From contig NZ_SPQP01000022.1 of assembly GCF_004571075.1 (NCBI RefSeq), positions 1-63,214 of the forward strand: DNA of 63,214 nucleotides, in the 5' to 3' direction. The translations under genes and the position numbers were made by a program. The DNA comes from Blastococcus sp. TF02A-35. Lineage in GTDB: Bacteria > Actinomycetota > Actinomycetes > Mycobacteriales > Geodermatophilaceae. The notes below the pieces were generated by a model. The model searched no databases and was not told where the DNA came from. It worked only from the letters and a program-made list of their open reading frames with translations. Numbering within the stretch: the stretch's first letter is position 1; each line of letters opens with the position of its first letter. Shown piece by piece: positions 29,765-37,956 of this stretch.

Positions 29765-30682
29765 TCAGCTCCGCAGCCCCTGACGCAGCTCGTCCAGGGC
29801 CTGCGCGAGGGTCACCCGGGGCGCCCAGCCCCAGCTCCGCGCGCGGTCGGTCCGCAGCTGCCCGGTCCAGACCGGCTCGTCGGTCCACTCGGGGGCGACC
29901 CCGAGCGCGTCGGTGACCGTGCCGAGGTAGTCCCGCCAGGTGGCGGGCTCGCCGGCGACGACGACCGGGGTGGTGCCCCCGGCGACCGGGCCCCGCTCCG
30001 GGTCGTCCGCGGTCGCGACCGCACCGGTGGCGACGTCGGCGACGAGGGCCGCGAGGTCGTCCACGTGCACCCACGGCCAGCTCTTCGCCGGGTTCTCCCG
30101 CCGCTCGCCGTCCCGGACCGCCTGCGGGCGCAGGGTGTTCCAGACAGACGTCTCGCCGGCACCGGTGATCGCCGGCGGGCGGACGAGCACGGTGGTGAGC
30201 CCACCCACCTGTGCCAGCGCGGCGTCGGCGGCGTTCTTGGTGTCGGGGTAGTCACCGCTGCCCTCGGGCAGCAGCGCGCCGTCCTCGGCGATGTCACCGA
30301 CCCCCGCCGAGCGGTCGTAGACCCCGGCGGTGGACACGTGCACCAGCCGGGCGACGCCGGCGTCGCGGGCGGCCCGGGCGAAGGCGGCCGTGCCCTCGGC
30401 GCCCACCCGGTGCTGCACCTCCCGCGGGGAGCCCATCGGGTGGACCGTCGTCACCGCGGCGTCCGCGCCCTCGGTCACGGCACGGGCGAAGGCCTCGTCC
30501 GCGAAGTCGCCGACGTGCTCGGTGACCCCCTCGAGCGCGGGGGCGCTGCCGGCCCGGCGGACGACGGCGCGCACCGTCGCCGACCGCTCGGCGAGGGCCC
30601 GGCACACCGCGGCGCCCACCAGACCGTTGGCACCGGTCACCACGACGACGGGGGACGTGACGACGGGAGAGGTGTCGGCCAT
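29765..30682 (-). CDS. NAD-dependent epimerase/dehydratase (extended SDR)
   Basis: 305 aa from ATG 30682; an ATG three codons earlier is possible. VVTGANGLVGAAVCRALAER is the extended-SDR NAD motif (TGxxGxxG), VHVSTAGVYD the catalytic Ser/Thr strand, and GDYPDTKNAAD the YxxxK pair. The C-terminal half has the substrate-binding VLVRPPAITGAGE. The substrate is probably a nucleotide sugar, steroid or flavonoid-like ketone and cannot be narrowed. Convergent with the preceding membrane gene, 10 bp apart. Confidence 0.85.
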   Translation of the reverse strand: MADTSPVVTSPVVVVTGANGLVGAAVCRALAERSATVRAVVRRAGSAPALEGVTEHVGDFADEAFARAVTEGADAAVTTVHPMGSPREVQHRVGAEGTAAFARAARDAGVARLVHVSTAGVYDRSAGVGDIAEDGALLPEGSGDYPDTKNAADAALAQVGGLTTVLVRPPAITGAGETSVWNTLRPQAVRDGERRENPAKSWPWVHVDDLAALVADVATGAVATADDPERGPVAGGTTPVVVAGEPATWRDYLGTVTDALGVAPEWTDEPVWTGQLRTDRARSWGWAPRVTLAQALDELRQGLRS

Positions 30683-30741
30683 GCCGACCACCCTGCCAGC
30701 GCCCGCCCGACGGCGCCCGGCACGTCACGGCACCGGCGCGG

Positions 30742-31047
30742 CTACTGCTGCTCGGTGCCGTCCCCGCGGACCAGCCGGAGGTGCGGGCGGGTGGTGGTGC
30801 TCTCCCGCTCGTCCCGCACGAGCGGCAGCCCGGCCGCGCGGCGCACCCGGTTCTCCGGGACGTCGAGGGCCCGGGCGAGGAAGCCGGCCAGTCCCTCGCT
30901 GATGAAGCTCCGGCCGCCCCTGCGGGCCATGAGCGCCAGCGTGTCGGCGGGGATGACCCGGCGCGCGCGGCGGGACGCCTCGTCCACCGTCCGGCCGAGC
31001 TCCCACAGACGTCGGCGGACCAGCTGCTGCAGGTCCTCGCCGGCCAC
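30742..31047 (-). CDS. Small regulator-like protein after the K+ channel
   Basis: 101 aa: LQQLVRRRLWELGRTVDEAS, RRGGRSFISEGLAGFLARAL and VPENRVRRAAGLP. This is the layout of an XRE-like HTH protein of the short actinobacterial type, with weak helix motifs. It begins nine bases after the channel stop, so it is probably the third gene of that operon. Function is inferred only from fold. Confidence 0.6.
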   Translation of the reverse strand: MAGEDLQQLVRRRLWELGRTVDEASRRARRVIPADTLALMARRGGRSFISEGLAGFLARALDVPENRVRRAAGLPLVRDERESTTTRPHLRLVRGDGTEQQ

Positions 31048-31056
31048 GCCCGAAGG

Positions 31057-32892
31057 CTAGGCGGGTCCGCGCCCCGCTGCATCCGGAGAGGCCGGCCGGC
31101 CGGGTGCCAGCGCGCGCCAGACCCAGCTCGCCGGCACCCGGCGGCCGGTGAGCACGTACTCGAGGACGCCCGGGACGAGCAGCGTCGTCGACAGCGCGCG
31201 GCGGGCGGCGGCACGGCCGGCGAACAGCAGCTCGTCGCCGGGCCGGAGCACGTGGTCCTCCCCCGGTGCCAGCGTCGCCTCCCGGTCGCGCATGGCCAGC
31301 AGCACCACCGCGTGCAGGGGGGCCTCCCGGTCCTCAGGGTTGCGCAGCAGCGCCCCGAGCGTCGCCTCGCCCGAGGCCAGCCAGCCCTGCAGGGCGGGCG
31401 CGTGCTGCGCGGTGAGGCGGACCTTCCAGAGGGTCTGCAGCCGGGTGCCGCACACGGCGGTGAGCCGGTCGACGACCTCCTCGGCCCACGCCTCGCCCTG
31501 CCCCGGCATCTCGCGGAGGAACCGCCACAGCAGCGGCGTCGAGAGCTGCGCGTACACCTCGTGCGCGACCACCTCCGTCGGCACGAGCAGGGCGTCGATG
31601 TCCATGGCGGCGAACAGCGGCGCGCTCGCCGGGCGGTTCTGGCGGGCCGCGACGAACAGCGACGGGTTGCTGCGGCGGGCCGCCGCGACCAGGGAGAGGT
31701 TGGTGGTGTCGTTGTCGGTGCCCGCGACCACGCCCACCGCCCGGTCCAGGTCCGACTGCGCCAGCACCCACGGGTCGGAGGCGTCCCCGACCAGCAGGTC
31801 GGCGCCGTCGGCGTCGGTCGGCTGCACCTCCACGACGGTGACGTCCATGCCCTCGGCACGCAGGTCCGACGTGAGCTCGCGGCCCAGCCGGCCGTAGCCG
31901 AAGACCACCCAGCGGCCGCTGCTCGGTGGCGCCCCGCGCTCGGGCAGCTCCGCCCCCGGCCCGCTCTCCAGCCAGCTCTTCAGCTGGTAGGCGGCCGGCG
32001 CGCGGAGCGCGAGCCGCAGGTGGTCGCCGAACCGGTCGAAGGCGTTGACCGTGCTCGGGGTGCCGAAGGCCTGCATCCGCTCGGCGATCGTCCGGGAGCT
32101 GACCCGGGCGATGACCGGCAGGTCGGGCCGCAGGAGGGCCGCCGCCATGACGATGGTCAGGTTGGCCTCCTCGTCGTTGGTCAGCGCGACGACGGCCTCG
32201 CAGCAGGCATGGCCCAGCCCGGCGACCGCCAGGTGCCCGGGGTCGCGCGCGTCCGCGGCCAGGCCGGGCACGTCCGAGACGTAGGAGCCGAGCTCCAGGC
32301 GGTCGATCCGCTCCTGGTCCAGGTCGAGGACGACGAAGCGGCGGCCCAGCTTGTCGAAGGACCTCCCGACCAGCTCGCCGGTGCGGCCGTGCCCGGCGAT
32401 GAGGAGGAAGGGCTCGCGCAGCCGCGCCACCTTCCTGCTGAAGTGCTGCAGCGACAGCGCGGAGCGGAAGGCCCGGTCCTGCAGGAGGGCCAGCAGCGAC
32501 CCGATCGCGTAGGCCCAGCCGATGACCGTGAGGTAGATGGAGACGGTCACCCACATCCGCTGGTTGTAGGTGAACGGCACGGGGATCTCGCCGAACCCGA
32601 TCGTCGTCGCGGTGTAGCTCATGACGTAGAACGCGTCGAAGAAGCTCATCCGCAGGGGCTCGCCGTTCTCGTCCTGCCCCGGGATGACGGTCAGGCCGAG
32701 CACGCTGACGGCGAAGATGACGATCAGCACGATCAGCGGCGCGCGCATCCGGCGCATGATCAGGAAGACCGTCGCCGACGCCTGGGCCGCCGAGGCGGCG
32801 GCGACGCGGAACGTCGCCCGGCGCACCCGCCGCCGGTCGCCCCGGTCGCGGCCGGAGAGGCGCTTCACCAGGGCCAGCACGGGGTTGACCAT
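31057..32892 (-). CDS. Potassium channel/TrkA-N (RCK) protein
   Basis: 611 aa. Residues about 48-68 form the first TM segment, a pore helix follows with selectivity filter SYTATTIGFGEIP (TIGFG in place of TVGYG), and a second TM lies at about 113-133. A first RCK/NAD-binding domain starts at LLIAGHGRTGELVGRSFDKLG, a second at WVVFGYGRLGRELTSDLRAEG, and a TrkA-C-like end follows (about 530-570, LRPGDELLFAGR). The protein is a two-TM ligand-gated K+ channel with tandem RCK gating modules, likely NAD(H)- or nucleotide-regulated. It lies two bases after the DUF6394 gene. Confidence 0.9.
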   Translation of the reverse strand: MVNPVLALVKRLSGRDRGDRRRVRRATFRVAAASAAQASATVFLIMRRMRAPLIVLIVIFAVSVLGLTVIPGQDENGEPLRMSFFDAFYVMSYTATTIGFGEIPVPFTYNQRMWVTVSIYLTVIGWAYAIGSLLALLQDRAFRSALSLQHFSRKVARLREPFLLIAGHGRTGELVGRSFDKLGRRFVVLDLDQERIDRLELGSYVSDVPGLAADARDPGHLAVAGLGHACCEAVVALTNDEEANLTIVMAAALLRPDLPVIARVSSRTIAERMQAFGTPSTVNAFDRFGDHLRLALRAPAAYQLKSWLESGPGAELPERGAPPSSGRWVVFGYGRLGRELTSDLRAEGMDVTVVEVQPTDADGADLLVGDASDPWVLAQSDLDRAVGVVAGTDNDTTNLSLVAAARRSNPSLFVAARQNRPASAPLFAAMDIDALLVPTEVVAHEVYAQLSTPLLWRFLREMPGQGEAWAEEVVDRLTAVCGTRLQTLWKVRLTAQHAPALQGWLASGEATLGALLRNPEDREAPLHAVVLLAMRDREATLAPGEDHVLRPGDELLFAGRAAARRALSTTLLVPGVLEYVLTGRRVPASWVWRALAPGRPASPDAAGRGPA

Positions 32893-32894
32893 CG

Positions 32895-33281
32895 TCAGTC
32901 GCGGTGGAAGGAGACCGTCTCCACGACGAGCAGGACGACCGAGACGATGTTGGCCAGGAGCGCGCCGCCGGAGAGGGAGACGACGCTCGCCGTCCAGGAC
33001 TCGTTCATCCCGGCCGACGACACGTGCGTCGCGTACCCGTACAGGAGGGTGGCGGCGACGAGCTGCAGGACGGCGACCAGGCTCGTCGCGAGGTGCACCG
33101 CCCCGATCTGCGTCCGGTCGCCGAACTTCAGCACCGTGGCGATGAGGTTGACGACGACAGCCGCGAACAGCTCGTAGGGGTTGTGCAGGTCCGGGTCGGA
33201 GATGTCGCCGATGAAGAAGCCGAAGTTCAGCGTGGCGGCCAGGACGACGAAGAACCCGAAGACGACCTTCTCCAGGTTCAT
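32895..33281 (-). CDS. DUF6394 integral membrane protein
   Basis: 128 aa with four hydrophobic segments (VVFGFFVVLAATLNFGFFIG; FAAVVVNLIATVLKFG; LVAVLQLVAATLLYGYA; GGALLANIVSVVLLVVETV). The FGFFIGDIxxP and ATVLKFGDRTQIGAVHLATS blocks are hallmarks of DUF6394. Members are commonly found beside TrkA-type K+ channels, and here the channel gene starts two bases after its stop, suggesting an accessory subunit. This gene opens the operon. Confidence 0.8.
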   Translation of the reverse strand: MNLEKVVFGFFVVLAATLNFGFFIGDISDPDLHNPYELFAAVVVNLIATVLKFGDRTQIGAVHLATSLVAVLQLVAATLLYGYATHVSSAGMNESWTASVVSLSGGALLANIVSVVLLVVETVSFHRD

Positions 33282-33342
33282 CCTGCCCTCCTCGTCGGCG
33301 CCTGGCCCTGCCCTCGTGCCGTCGATCCGAAACCCGCCGTGC

Positions 33343-34539
33343 TCACCGGAAGGTCATCAGGCGGACCGTCTCGGGGAGCGCGGTCAGCGCTGCCAGCAGC
33401 TCGGCCGGCAGCTCGGCGTTGACGTCGGTGACGACGTAGCCGACCTGGCCGCGGGTCCCGAGGACCTGGCCGTCCACGTTCAGCCCGTACTCCCCCACCA
33501 GCGCGTCCACCCGCGCCAGGACGCCGGGCACGTTGTGGTGCAGCAGCCCGAACCGGTCCGCCGACGACCCGTGCAGGGCCACCGCGGGCAGGTTCACGCT
33601 CAGCGTCGTCGTCCCGGTGCGGGTGTAGTCGACCAGCTTCCCGGCGACGAACCGCCCGATGTCGTACTGCGCCTCCTGGGTCGACCCGCCGACGTGCGGG
33701 GTGAGGATGACGTTGGGCAGCCCGCGCAGCACGGACCGGAACTCGTCGCCCTGCTCGCGCGGCTCGTCGGGGAAGACGTCGACGGCGGCGCCGGCGATGT
33801 GGCCGCTGAGGACGTTGTCCCGCAGCGCCTCGTGGTCCACGACGAAGCCGCGGGACAGGTTCAGGAAGAGGCTGCGCGGCCGCATCCGGGCGAACTGCTC
33901 GGCGCCGAACATGCCGGCGTTGCCGCCCCGGCCGTCCACGTGCAGCGACACCGTCTCGGCGCGCTCCAGCAGCTCCTCCAGGCTGCCGCAGCGCTCGGCG
34001 TTGCCCAGCGCGAGCTTGTCCTCCAGGTCGTAGTAGAGGACCCGCATGCCCAGCGCCTCGGCCAGCACCGACAGCTGGCTGCCGATGTTGCCGTAGCCGA
34101 CGATGCCCAGCGTGCGCCCGCGGATCTCGTGGCTACCGGAGGCGGACTTGTCCCAGGTACCGGCGTGCAGCGCCCGGTCCCGGTCGATCAGCCGCCGCGC
34201 CAGGCTGATGATCTCCGCGATCGCCAGCTCCACGACGCTGCGGGTGTTGGAGTACGGCGCGTTGAACACCGCGACGCCGGCCGCCGCGGCCGCGGTCAGG
34301 TCGATCTGGTTGGTGCCGATGCAGAAGGCGCCCACCGCCGCCAGGCCGGGGTGCTGCGCCAGCACGTCGGCGTCCACCTGCGTCTTGGACCGGATGCCGA
34401 GCACGTCGACGCCGTCCAGCGCGGCGGTCAGGTCGGCGGCGTCCAGCGCGCCCCGGACGGACTCCACCTCGTAGCCGGCGGCCGAGAGCAGCTCCACCGC
34501 CACGGGGTCGATGTTCTCCAGCAGCAGTGCTCTGGGCAT
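33343..34539 (-). CDS. serA: D-3-phosphoglycerate dehydrogenase
   Basis: 398 aa from ATG 34539 with GGAGG upstream. The NAD-binding motif is GIVGYGNIGSQLSVLAEALG. Catalytic Arg, Glu and His are expected around FLNLSRGFVVD, DVFPDEP and LTPHVGGSTQEAQ. The last 75 residues form an ACT domain (HHNVPGVLARVDALVGEYGL). The short form with one ACT domain and no intervening domain resembles E. coli SerA rather than the long mycobacterial form. It catalyses the first step of serine synthesis. Confidence 0.9.
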   Translation of the reverse strand: MPRALLLENIDPVAVELLSAAGYEVESVRGALDAADLTAALDGVDVLGIRSKTQVDADVLAQHPGLAAVGAFCIGTNQIDLTAAAAAGVAVFNAPYSNTRSVVELAIAEIISLARRLIDRDRALHAGTWDKSASGSHEIRGRTLGIVGYGNIGSQLSVLAEALGMRVLYYDLEDKLALGNAERCGSLEELLERAETVSLHVDGRGGNAGMFGAEQFARMRPRSLFLNLSRGFVVDHEALRDNVLSGHIAGAAVDVFPDEPREQGDEFRSVLRGLPNVILTPHVGGSTQEAQYDIGRFVAGKLVDYTRTGTTTLSVNLPAVALHGSSADRFGLLHHNVPGVLARVDALVGEYGLNVDGQVLGTRGQVGYVVTDVNAELPAELLAALTALPETVRLMTFR

Positions 34540-34644
34540 GTCCGATTGCCTCCGGGAACAGCGTGGCGGCGGTGTCGAGGAGCCACGACTATGGCGCACG
34601 GCCCTCCCGGGCCCGACAGCGGCCTCGGCGCGACGCCCCGGGAG

Positions 34645-35121
34645 TCAGTCGTCCAGCGGGGCCAGGATGGCGAGGGCGAGCGACCGCAGCTGCTCGACCT
34701 GCTCGTCGGTCAGCCCGTCGAAGACCACCCGGCGGACCTCGGCGACGTGGCCGGGCGCGATGCGCTCGAGCAGCCCGAGGCCCTCGTCGGTGAGCGTGGC
34801 GTACTGGATCCGCCGGTTGGTCGGGCAGGGCCGGCGGGCGACCCAGCCGCGCTCCTCCATCGCGGCGACGGCGTGGCTCAGCCGCGAGGGGCTGGTCGCC
34901 GTCATCCGCGCCAGCTCGCCCATGGACAGGGTCCGCTCCGGCTGGGCGGAGAGGGTGGCCAGCACCTGGTAGTAGGCGTGGCCGATACCGGCCTCCCGCC
35001 GCAGCTGCCGGTCCAGGGCCTGCGGCAGCAGCTGGACCACGCGCAGCAGCGGCAGCCAGGCCGCCATCTGCTGCGCGTCCAGCCAGCGGGTCGCCGGGGT
35101 GGCCACGTCCTCCGCCGTCAT
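34645..35121 (-). CDS. MarR-family regulator of the dioxygenase-nitroreductase operon
   Basis: 158 aa from ATG 35121. A winged HTH lies at about 55-120 (LSMGELARMTATSPSRLSHA, VAAMEERGWVARRPCPTNRR, wing YATLTDEG), with dimerisation helices at both ends. It is the last gene of the three-gene operon 36649-34645 (gaps of about 17 bp). It probably binds the two TTGA-TTCAA operators upstream of the nitroreductase and responds to a quinone or phenolic signal; the ligand is inference. Confidence 0.85.
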   Translation of the reverse strand: MTAEDVATPATRWLDAQQMAAWLPLLRVVQLLPQALDRQLRREAGIGHAYYQVLATLSAQPERTLSMGELARMTATSPSRLSHAVAAMEERGWVARRPCPTNRRIQYATLTDEGLGLLERIAPGHVAEVRRVVFDGLTDEQVEQLRSLALAILAPLDD

Positions 35122-35138
35122 CGGTGCCGTCCTCCGCC

Positions 35139-36041
35139 TCAGGCGACCTGGAAGGAGCGCTTGGCCAGCCCCATGGTGAACCCGTCGATGGCCGTGGTGA
35201 CCGGCGCGGTGGGGTCGGTCGCGGCTCCCAGGGTGACGAACAGCGGCGTGAAGTGCTCGACCGTGGGGTGGGCGTAGCGCAGGCCGGGCGCCCGCAGCCG
35301 GAACCGCGCCAGCTCCTCGACGTCGCCGCGGTCGAGGGCGTCGGCAGCCCAGGCGTCGAAGTCGGCCGACCAGCCGGGGACGACGTCGGGCCGGGACCAG
35401 TCGACGAAGGGCAGCCCGTGGGTCATGAACCCGGAGCCGACGACCAGCACTCCCTGCTCCCGCAGCGTGCGCAGCCGCCGGCCGAGGCCGAGCAGCGCGG
35501 TGGTGTCGTGGGTCGGCAGGCTGAGCTGCAGCACGGGGATGCCGGCGTCGGGGTACATGACCTTGAGCGGCAGCCAGGCGCCGTGGTCCAGGCCCCGGCT
35601 GCGGTGCTCGTGCACGTGCTGGCCGGCGGGCAGGACCGCGAGCACCTGCTGCGCCAGCGCCGACGGGTCGGGGGTGTCGTACCGCATCCGGTAGTACATC
35701 GGGGCGAAGCCGCCGAAGTCGTAGACCAGCTCGGTGGGGGCCGTGCTGGTGATGCCGAGGGCGTCGGACTCCCAGTGCGCGCTGACGATGAGCACCGCCC
35801 TCGGCCGGGGCAGCGCCCGCGCCCAGTCGTGCAGCTGCCGCATCCACGGGCCGTCCTCGAAGGTCGGCGGGGCGCCGTGGGAGAGGTACAGCGCCGGCAG
35901 CGGCCCGTCCTCCGGCGTCCACTCCCGGTGCGGCTCGGCCGCCTCGGCGGCAGCGACGTGCCGGAGGTGCGCGGCGAAGGGGTGCCGCGGGTCGATGAGC
36001 GCGTCGGCGGCGGCGGTGCTGCTCCGCGGTGCGGTGGTCAC
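35139..36041 (-). CDS. DODA/LigB-type extradiol ring-cleavage dioxygenase
   Basis: 300 aa from GTG 36041 with GAGGAGGG upstream. Metal-ligand motifs are ALYLSHGAPP (first His), IVSAHWE (second His), RGLDHGAWLPLKVMYPDA (catalytic His region) and VVGSGFMTHGL. This is the class III (YgiD/DODA) fold. Members cleave catecholic substrates such as DOPA, but many bacterial ones are uncharacterised. The operon with a nitroreductase and MarR regulator suggests detoxification of nitroaromatics or quinones. Confidence 0.85.
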   Translation of the reverse strand: MTTAPRSSTAAADALIDPRHPFAAHLRHVAAAEAAEPHREWTPEDGPLPALYLSHGAPPTFEDGPWMRQLHDWARALPRPRAVLIVSAHWESDALGITSTAPTELVYDFGGFAPMYYRMRYDTPDPSALAQQVLAVLPAGQHVHEHRSRGLDHGAWLPLKVMYPDAGIPVLQLSLPTHDTTALLGLGRRLRTLREQGVLVVGSGFMTHGLPFVDWSRPDVVPGWSADFDAWAADALDRGDVEELARFRLRAPGLRYAHPTVEHFTPLFVTLGAATDPTAPVTTAIDGFTMGLAKRSFQVA

Positions 36042-36058
36042 GGGCCCTCCTCGACGGC

Positions 36059-36649
36059 TCAGACGGACGCGGGGACGCCGAGGGGCAGCTGGAGCGCCTC
36101 GAGCGGCAGGCGGTCGCGCGCGGCGGCCTCCCGCCCGGCGAGCGGCTCGGGCAGCTCCGCGGTGTCGTCCCGGCGGCCGATGGCCAGGACGACCAGCGGG
36201 GTGACGCCCTCGGGCAGGAGGGCCGCGATGCGCTCGCTGTCGAAGCCGCCCATCTGGTGCACGGCGAGCCCCTCCACCTCGGCCTGCACCGACAGGTGGG
36301 CCACGGCCTGGCCGGTGTCGTAGACGGCCCAGCGCCGCTCGGCGCCCTCGGGGGTGTGCGTCTCGGCGGCGGCCACGACCAGGGCGGACGCGGCGTGCGC
36401 CCAGGCGCGGTTGAAGCCGACCAGCGCGTCGAGGACGGCGGCGTGCTCCTCGGTGCCGCGCAGCGCGACGGCGAACCGCCAGGGCTGGGTGTTGGACGCG
36501 CTCGGCGCCCAGCGGGCGGCCTCGAGCAGGGCCGTGAGCTGGTGCTGGGTCAGCTCGTGCTGCGGGTCCAGGCCGCGGGGGCTCCACCGGCCGGCGAGCA
36601 GCGGGTGCAGCGGCACGGCGGTGGCAGCGGTCTTATGCGGGGTGCTCAC
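36059..36649 (-). CDS. Nitroreductase family protein
   Basis: 196 aa from GTG 36649, chosen because GGAGG lies five bases upstream; an ATG at 36679 falls inside an operator palindrome. FMN-site motifs are RWSPRGLDP and EAARWAPSASNTQPWRFAVA, and the C-terminal half has the short family ending. It reduces nitro groups, quinones or flavins with NAD(P)H. First gene of the MarR-controlled operon. Confidence 0.85.
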   Translation of the reverse strand: MSTPHKTAATAVPLHPLLAGRWSPRGLDPQHELTQHQLTALLEAARWAPSASNTQPWRFAVALRGTEEHAAVLDALVGFNRAWAHAASALVVAAAETHTPEGAERRWAVYDTGQAVAHLSVQAEVEGLAVHQMGGFDSERIAALLPEGVTPLVVLAIGRRDDTAELPEPLAGREAAARDRLPLEALQLPLGVPASV

Positions 36650-36666
36650 GGGTCCTCCGGTCATAG

Positions 36667-36714
36667 CTTGAAGCTTCAAGTGTCAGCCTACGGCGAGACA
36701 GTTGAGACTTCAAG
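36667..36714 (-). promoter_or_regulatory. Two matching MarR-type operators
   Basis: CTTGAAGCTTCAAG (36667-36680) is a perfect 14-bp palindrome, and GTTGAGACTTCAAG (36701-36714) repeats it with three differences, 34 bp centre to centre. Both lie directly upstream of the nitroreductase start, where the regulator encoded at the end of the operon would bind. The stretch also forms the 3' flank of the alcohol dehydrogenase gene. Confidence 0.65.
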
Positions 36715-36738
36715 CGTCCTGGTGGACCGGGGCCGGTG

Positions 36739-37842
36739 TCAGTGCGGCATGGTCAGGATCGGCTTCACGACGGCGCCGCTGTACGAGGCCTCGACGGCGT
36801 CCTCGATGCGGTCCAGCGGGAAGTACTGCACCAGCTGGTCGAACGGGAACCGGCCCTGCAGGTGGAGGTCCATCAGGGCGGCGATCAGCTGCTGGCCGTG
36901 GCCGCTGCCGCCGAGGGTGCCGCGGATCGTCTTGCCCCACAGCGTGGTCAGGTGGTCGGCGGTGAACTCCGCCCCCGCGGGAGCGCCGCCGATGAGCAGC
37001 GCCGTCCCGAGCATGCCCACCGAGTCGATCGCCTGCCGGATCACCGCGAGGTTGCCGGTGCAGTCCAGCGACGCGTCGGCGGGACCACCGCAGATCTCGG
37101 TCACCGCCGCCACCGGGTCGGTCTCGGTCGCGTCGACGGTGTGCGTGGCACCCAGGCCCTCGGCCAGCCGGAGCCGCCCGGCGTGCCGGTCGACCGCGAT
37201 GACCGTCGTGGCCGCGGAGCTGCGGGCGGCCATCACCGCGGCCAGCCCCACGGTGCCGGCGCCGTAGACCACGATCGAGCTGCCCGGCTCGGGCCGCAGG
37301 GTGTTGAGCACCGCTCCGGCACCGGTGGCCAGCCCGCAGGCCAGCGGGCCCAGGAGCTCCACGGGCAGACCGGCCGGGACGGGCACCAGCGAGGAGGCGG
37401 TGGTCATCGCGTAGGTGCCGAACGAGGACTGCCCGAAGAAATGGCTGGCCAGCGGGGAGCCGTCGGTGCCGCGCAGGGCCGAGGCCCCGTCGAGCCGGTG
37501 GCCGCCGCCGACCAGCTCCCCCATCCGCAGGCAGTAGCGCGGCTCCCCCGCCCGGCAGTTGCGGCAGGCCCCGCAGGACGGCCAGCCGAGGACGACGTCC
37601 TGGCCCTCGCGGACGCCGGTGACGCCGTCGCCCACCGCGACCACCGTCCCGGCGCCCTCGTGCCCGAGCACGCCGGGCAGCGGGAAGGGCAGGTCGCCGT
37701 CGCGGGCGATGCCGTCGGTGTGGCAGAACCCGGTGGCCGCCACCTTGACCAGCACGTCCCCCGGGCCCGGCTCGTCGAGCTCGACCTCCCGCACGACGAA
37801 GGGACCGTGCAGCTCCTCCACGACGGCAGCTGTGATCCGCAT
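36739..37842 (-). CDS. Zinc-dependent alcohol dehydrogenase (aryl-alcohol type)
   Basis: 367 aa. Catalytic zinc ligands are in GFCHTDGIARDGDLPFPLPG and GHEGAGTV, and structural zinc cysteines in CGACRNCRAGEPRYC. The NAD motif is VVYGAGTVGLAAVMAARSSA. The length and the YCLRMGEL segment resemble benzyl/aryl-alcohol dehydrogenases. It oxidises an alcohol to an aldehyde with NAD; the substrate is unknown. It transcribes toward the MarR operon, and readthrough is possible since no hairpin is obvious between them. Confidence 0.85.
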   Translation of the reverse strand: MRITAAVVEELHGPFVVREVELDEPGPGDVLVKVAATGFCHTDGIARDGDLPFPLPGVLGHEGAGTVVAVGDGVTGVREGQDVVLGWPSCGACRNCRAGEPRYCLRMGELVGGGHRLDGASALRGTDGSPLASHFFGQSSFGTYAMTTASSLVPVPAGLPVELLGPLACGLATGAGAVLNTLRPEPGSSIVVYGAGTVGLAAVMAARSSAATTVIAVDRHAGRLRLAEGLGATHTVDATETDPVAAVTEICGGPADASLDCTGNLAVIRQAIDSVGMLGTALLIGGAPAGAEFTADHLTTLWGKTIRGTLGGSGHGQQLIAALMDLHLQGRFPFDQLVQYFPLDRIEDAVEASYSGAVVKPILTMPH

Positions 37843-37956
37843 GCCCGTCCTCCTCGCTCGTCCGACCGGCTGCTCCGATCGGACACCCGGGGCCCGCCCG
37901 GCGCCACCGGTAGGTTGCGTCCCACCGCCCAGCGGGCCGGCAGCAGAGGGGATGCG

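Noticed and set aside
36650-36679. ATG 36679 as start of the nitroreductase
   Set aside because: It lies inside the operator palindrome and has no ribosome site, whereas GTG 36649 has GGAGG at good spacing.
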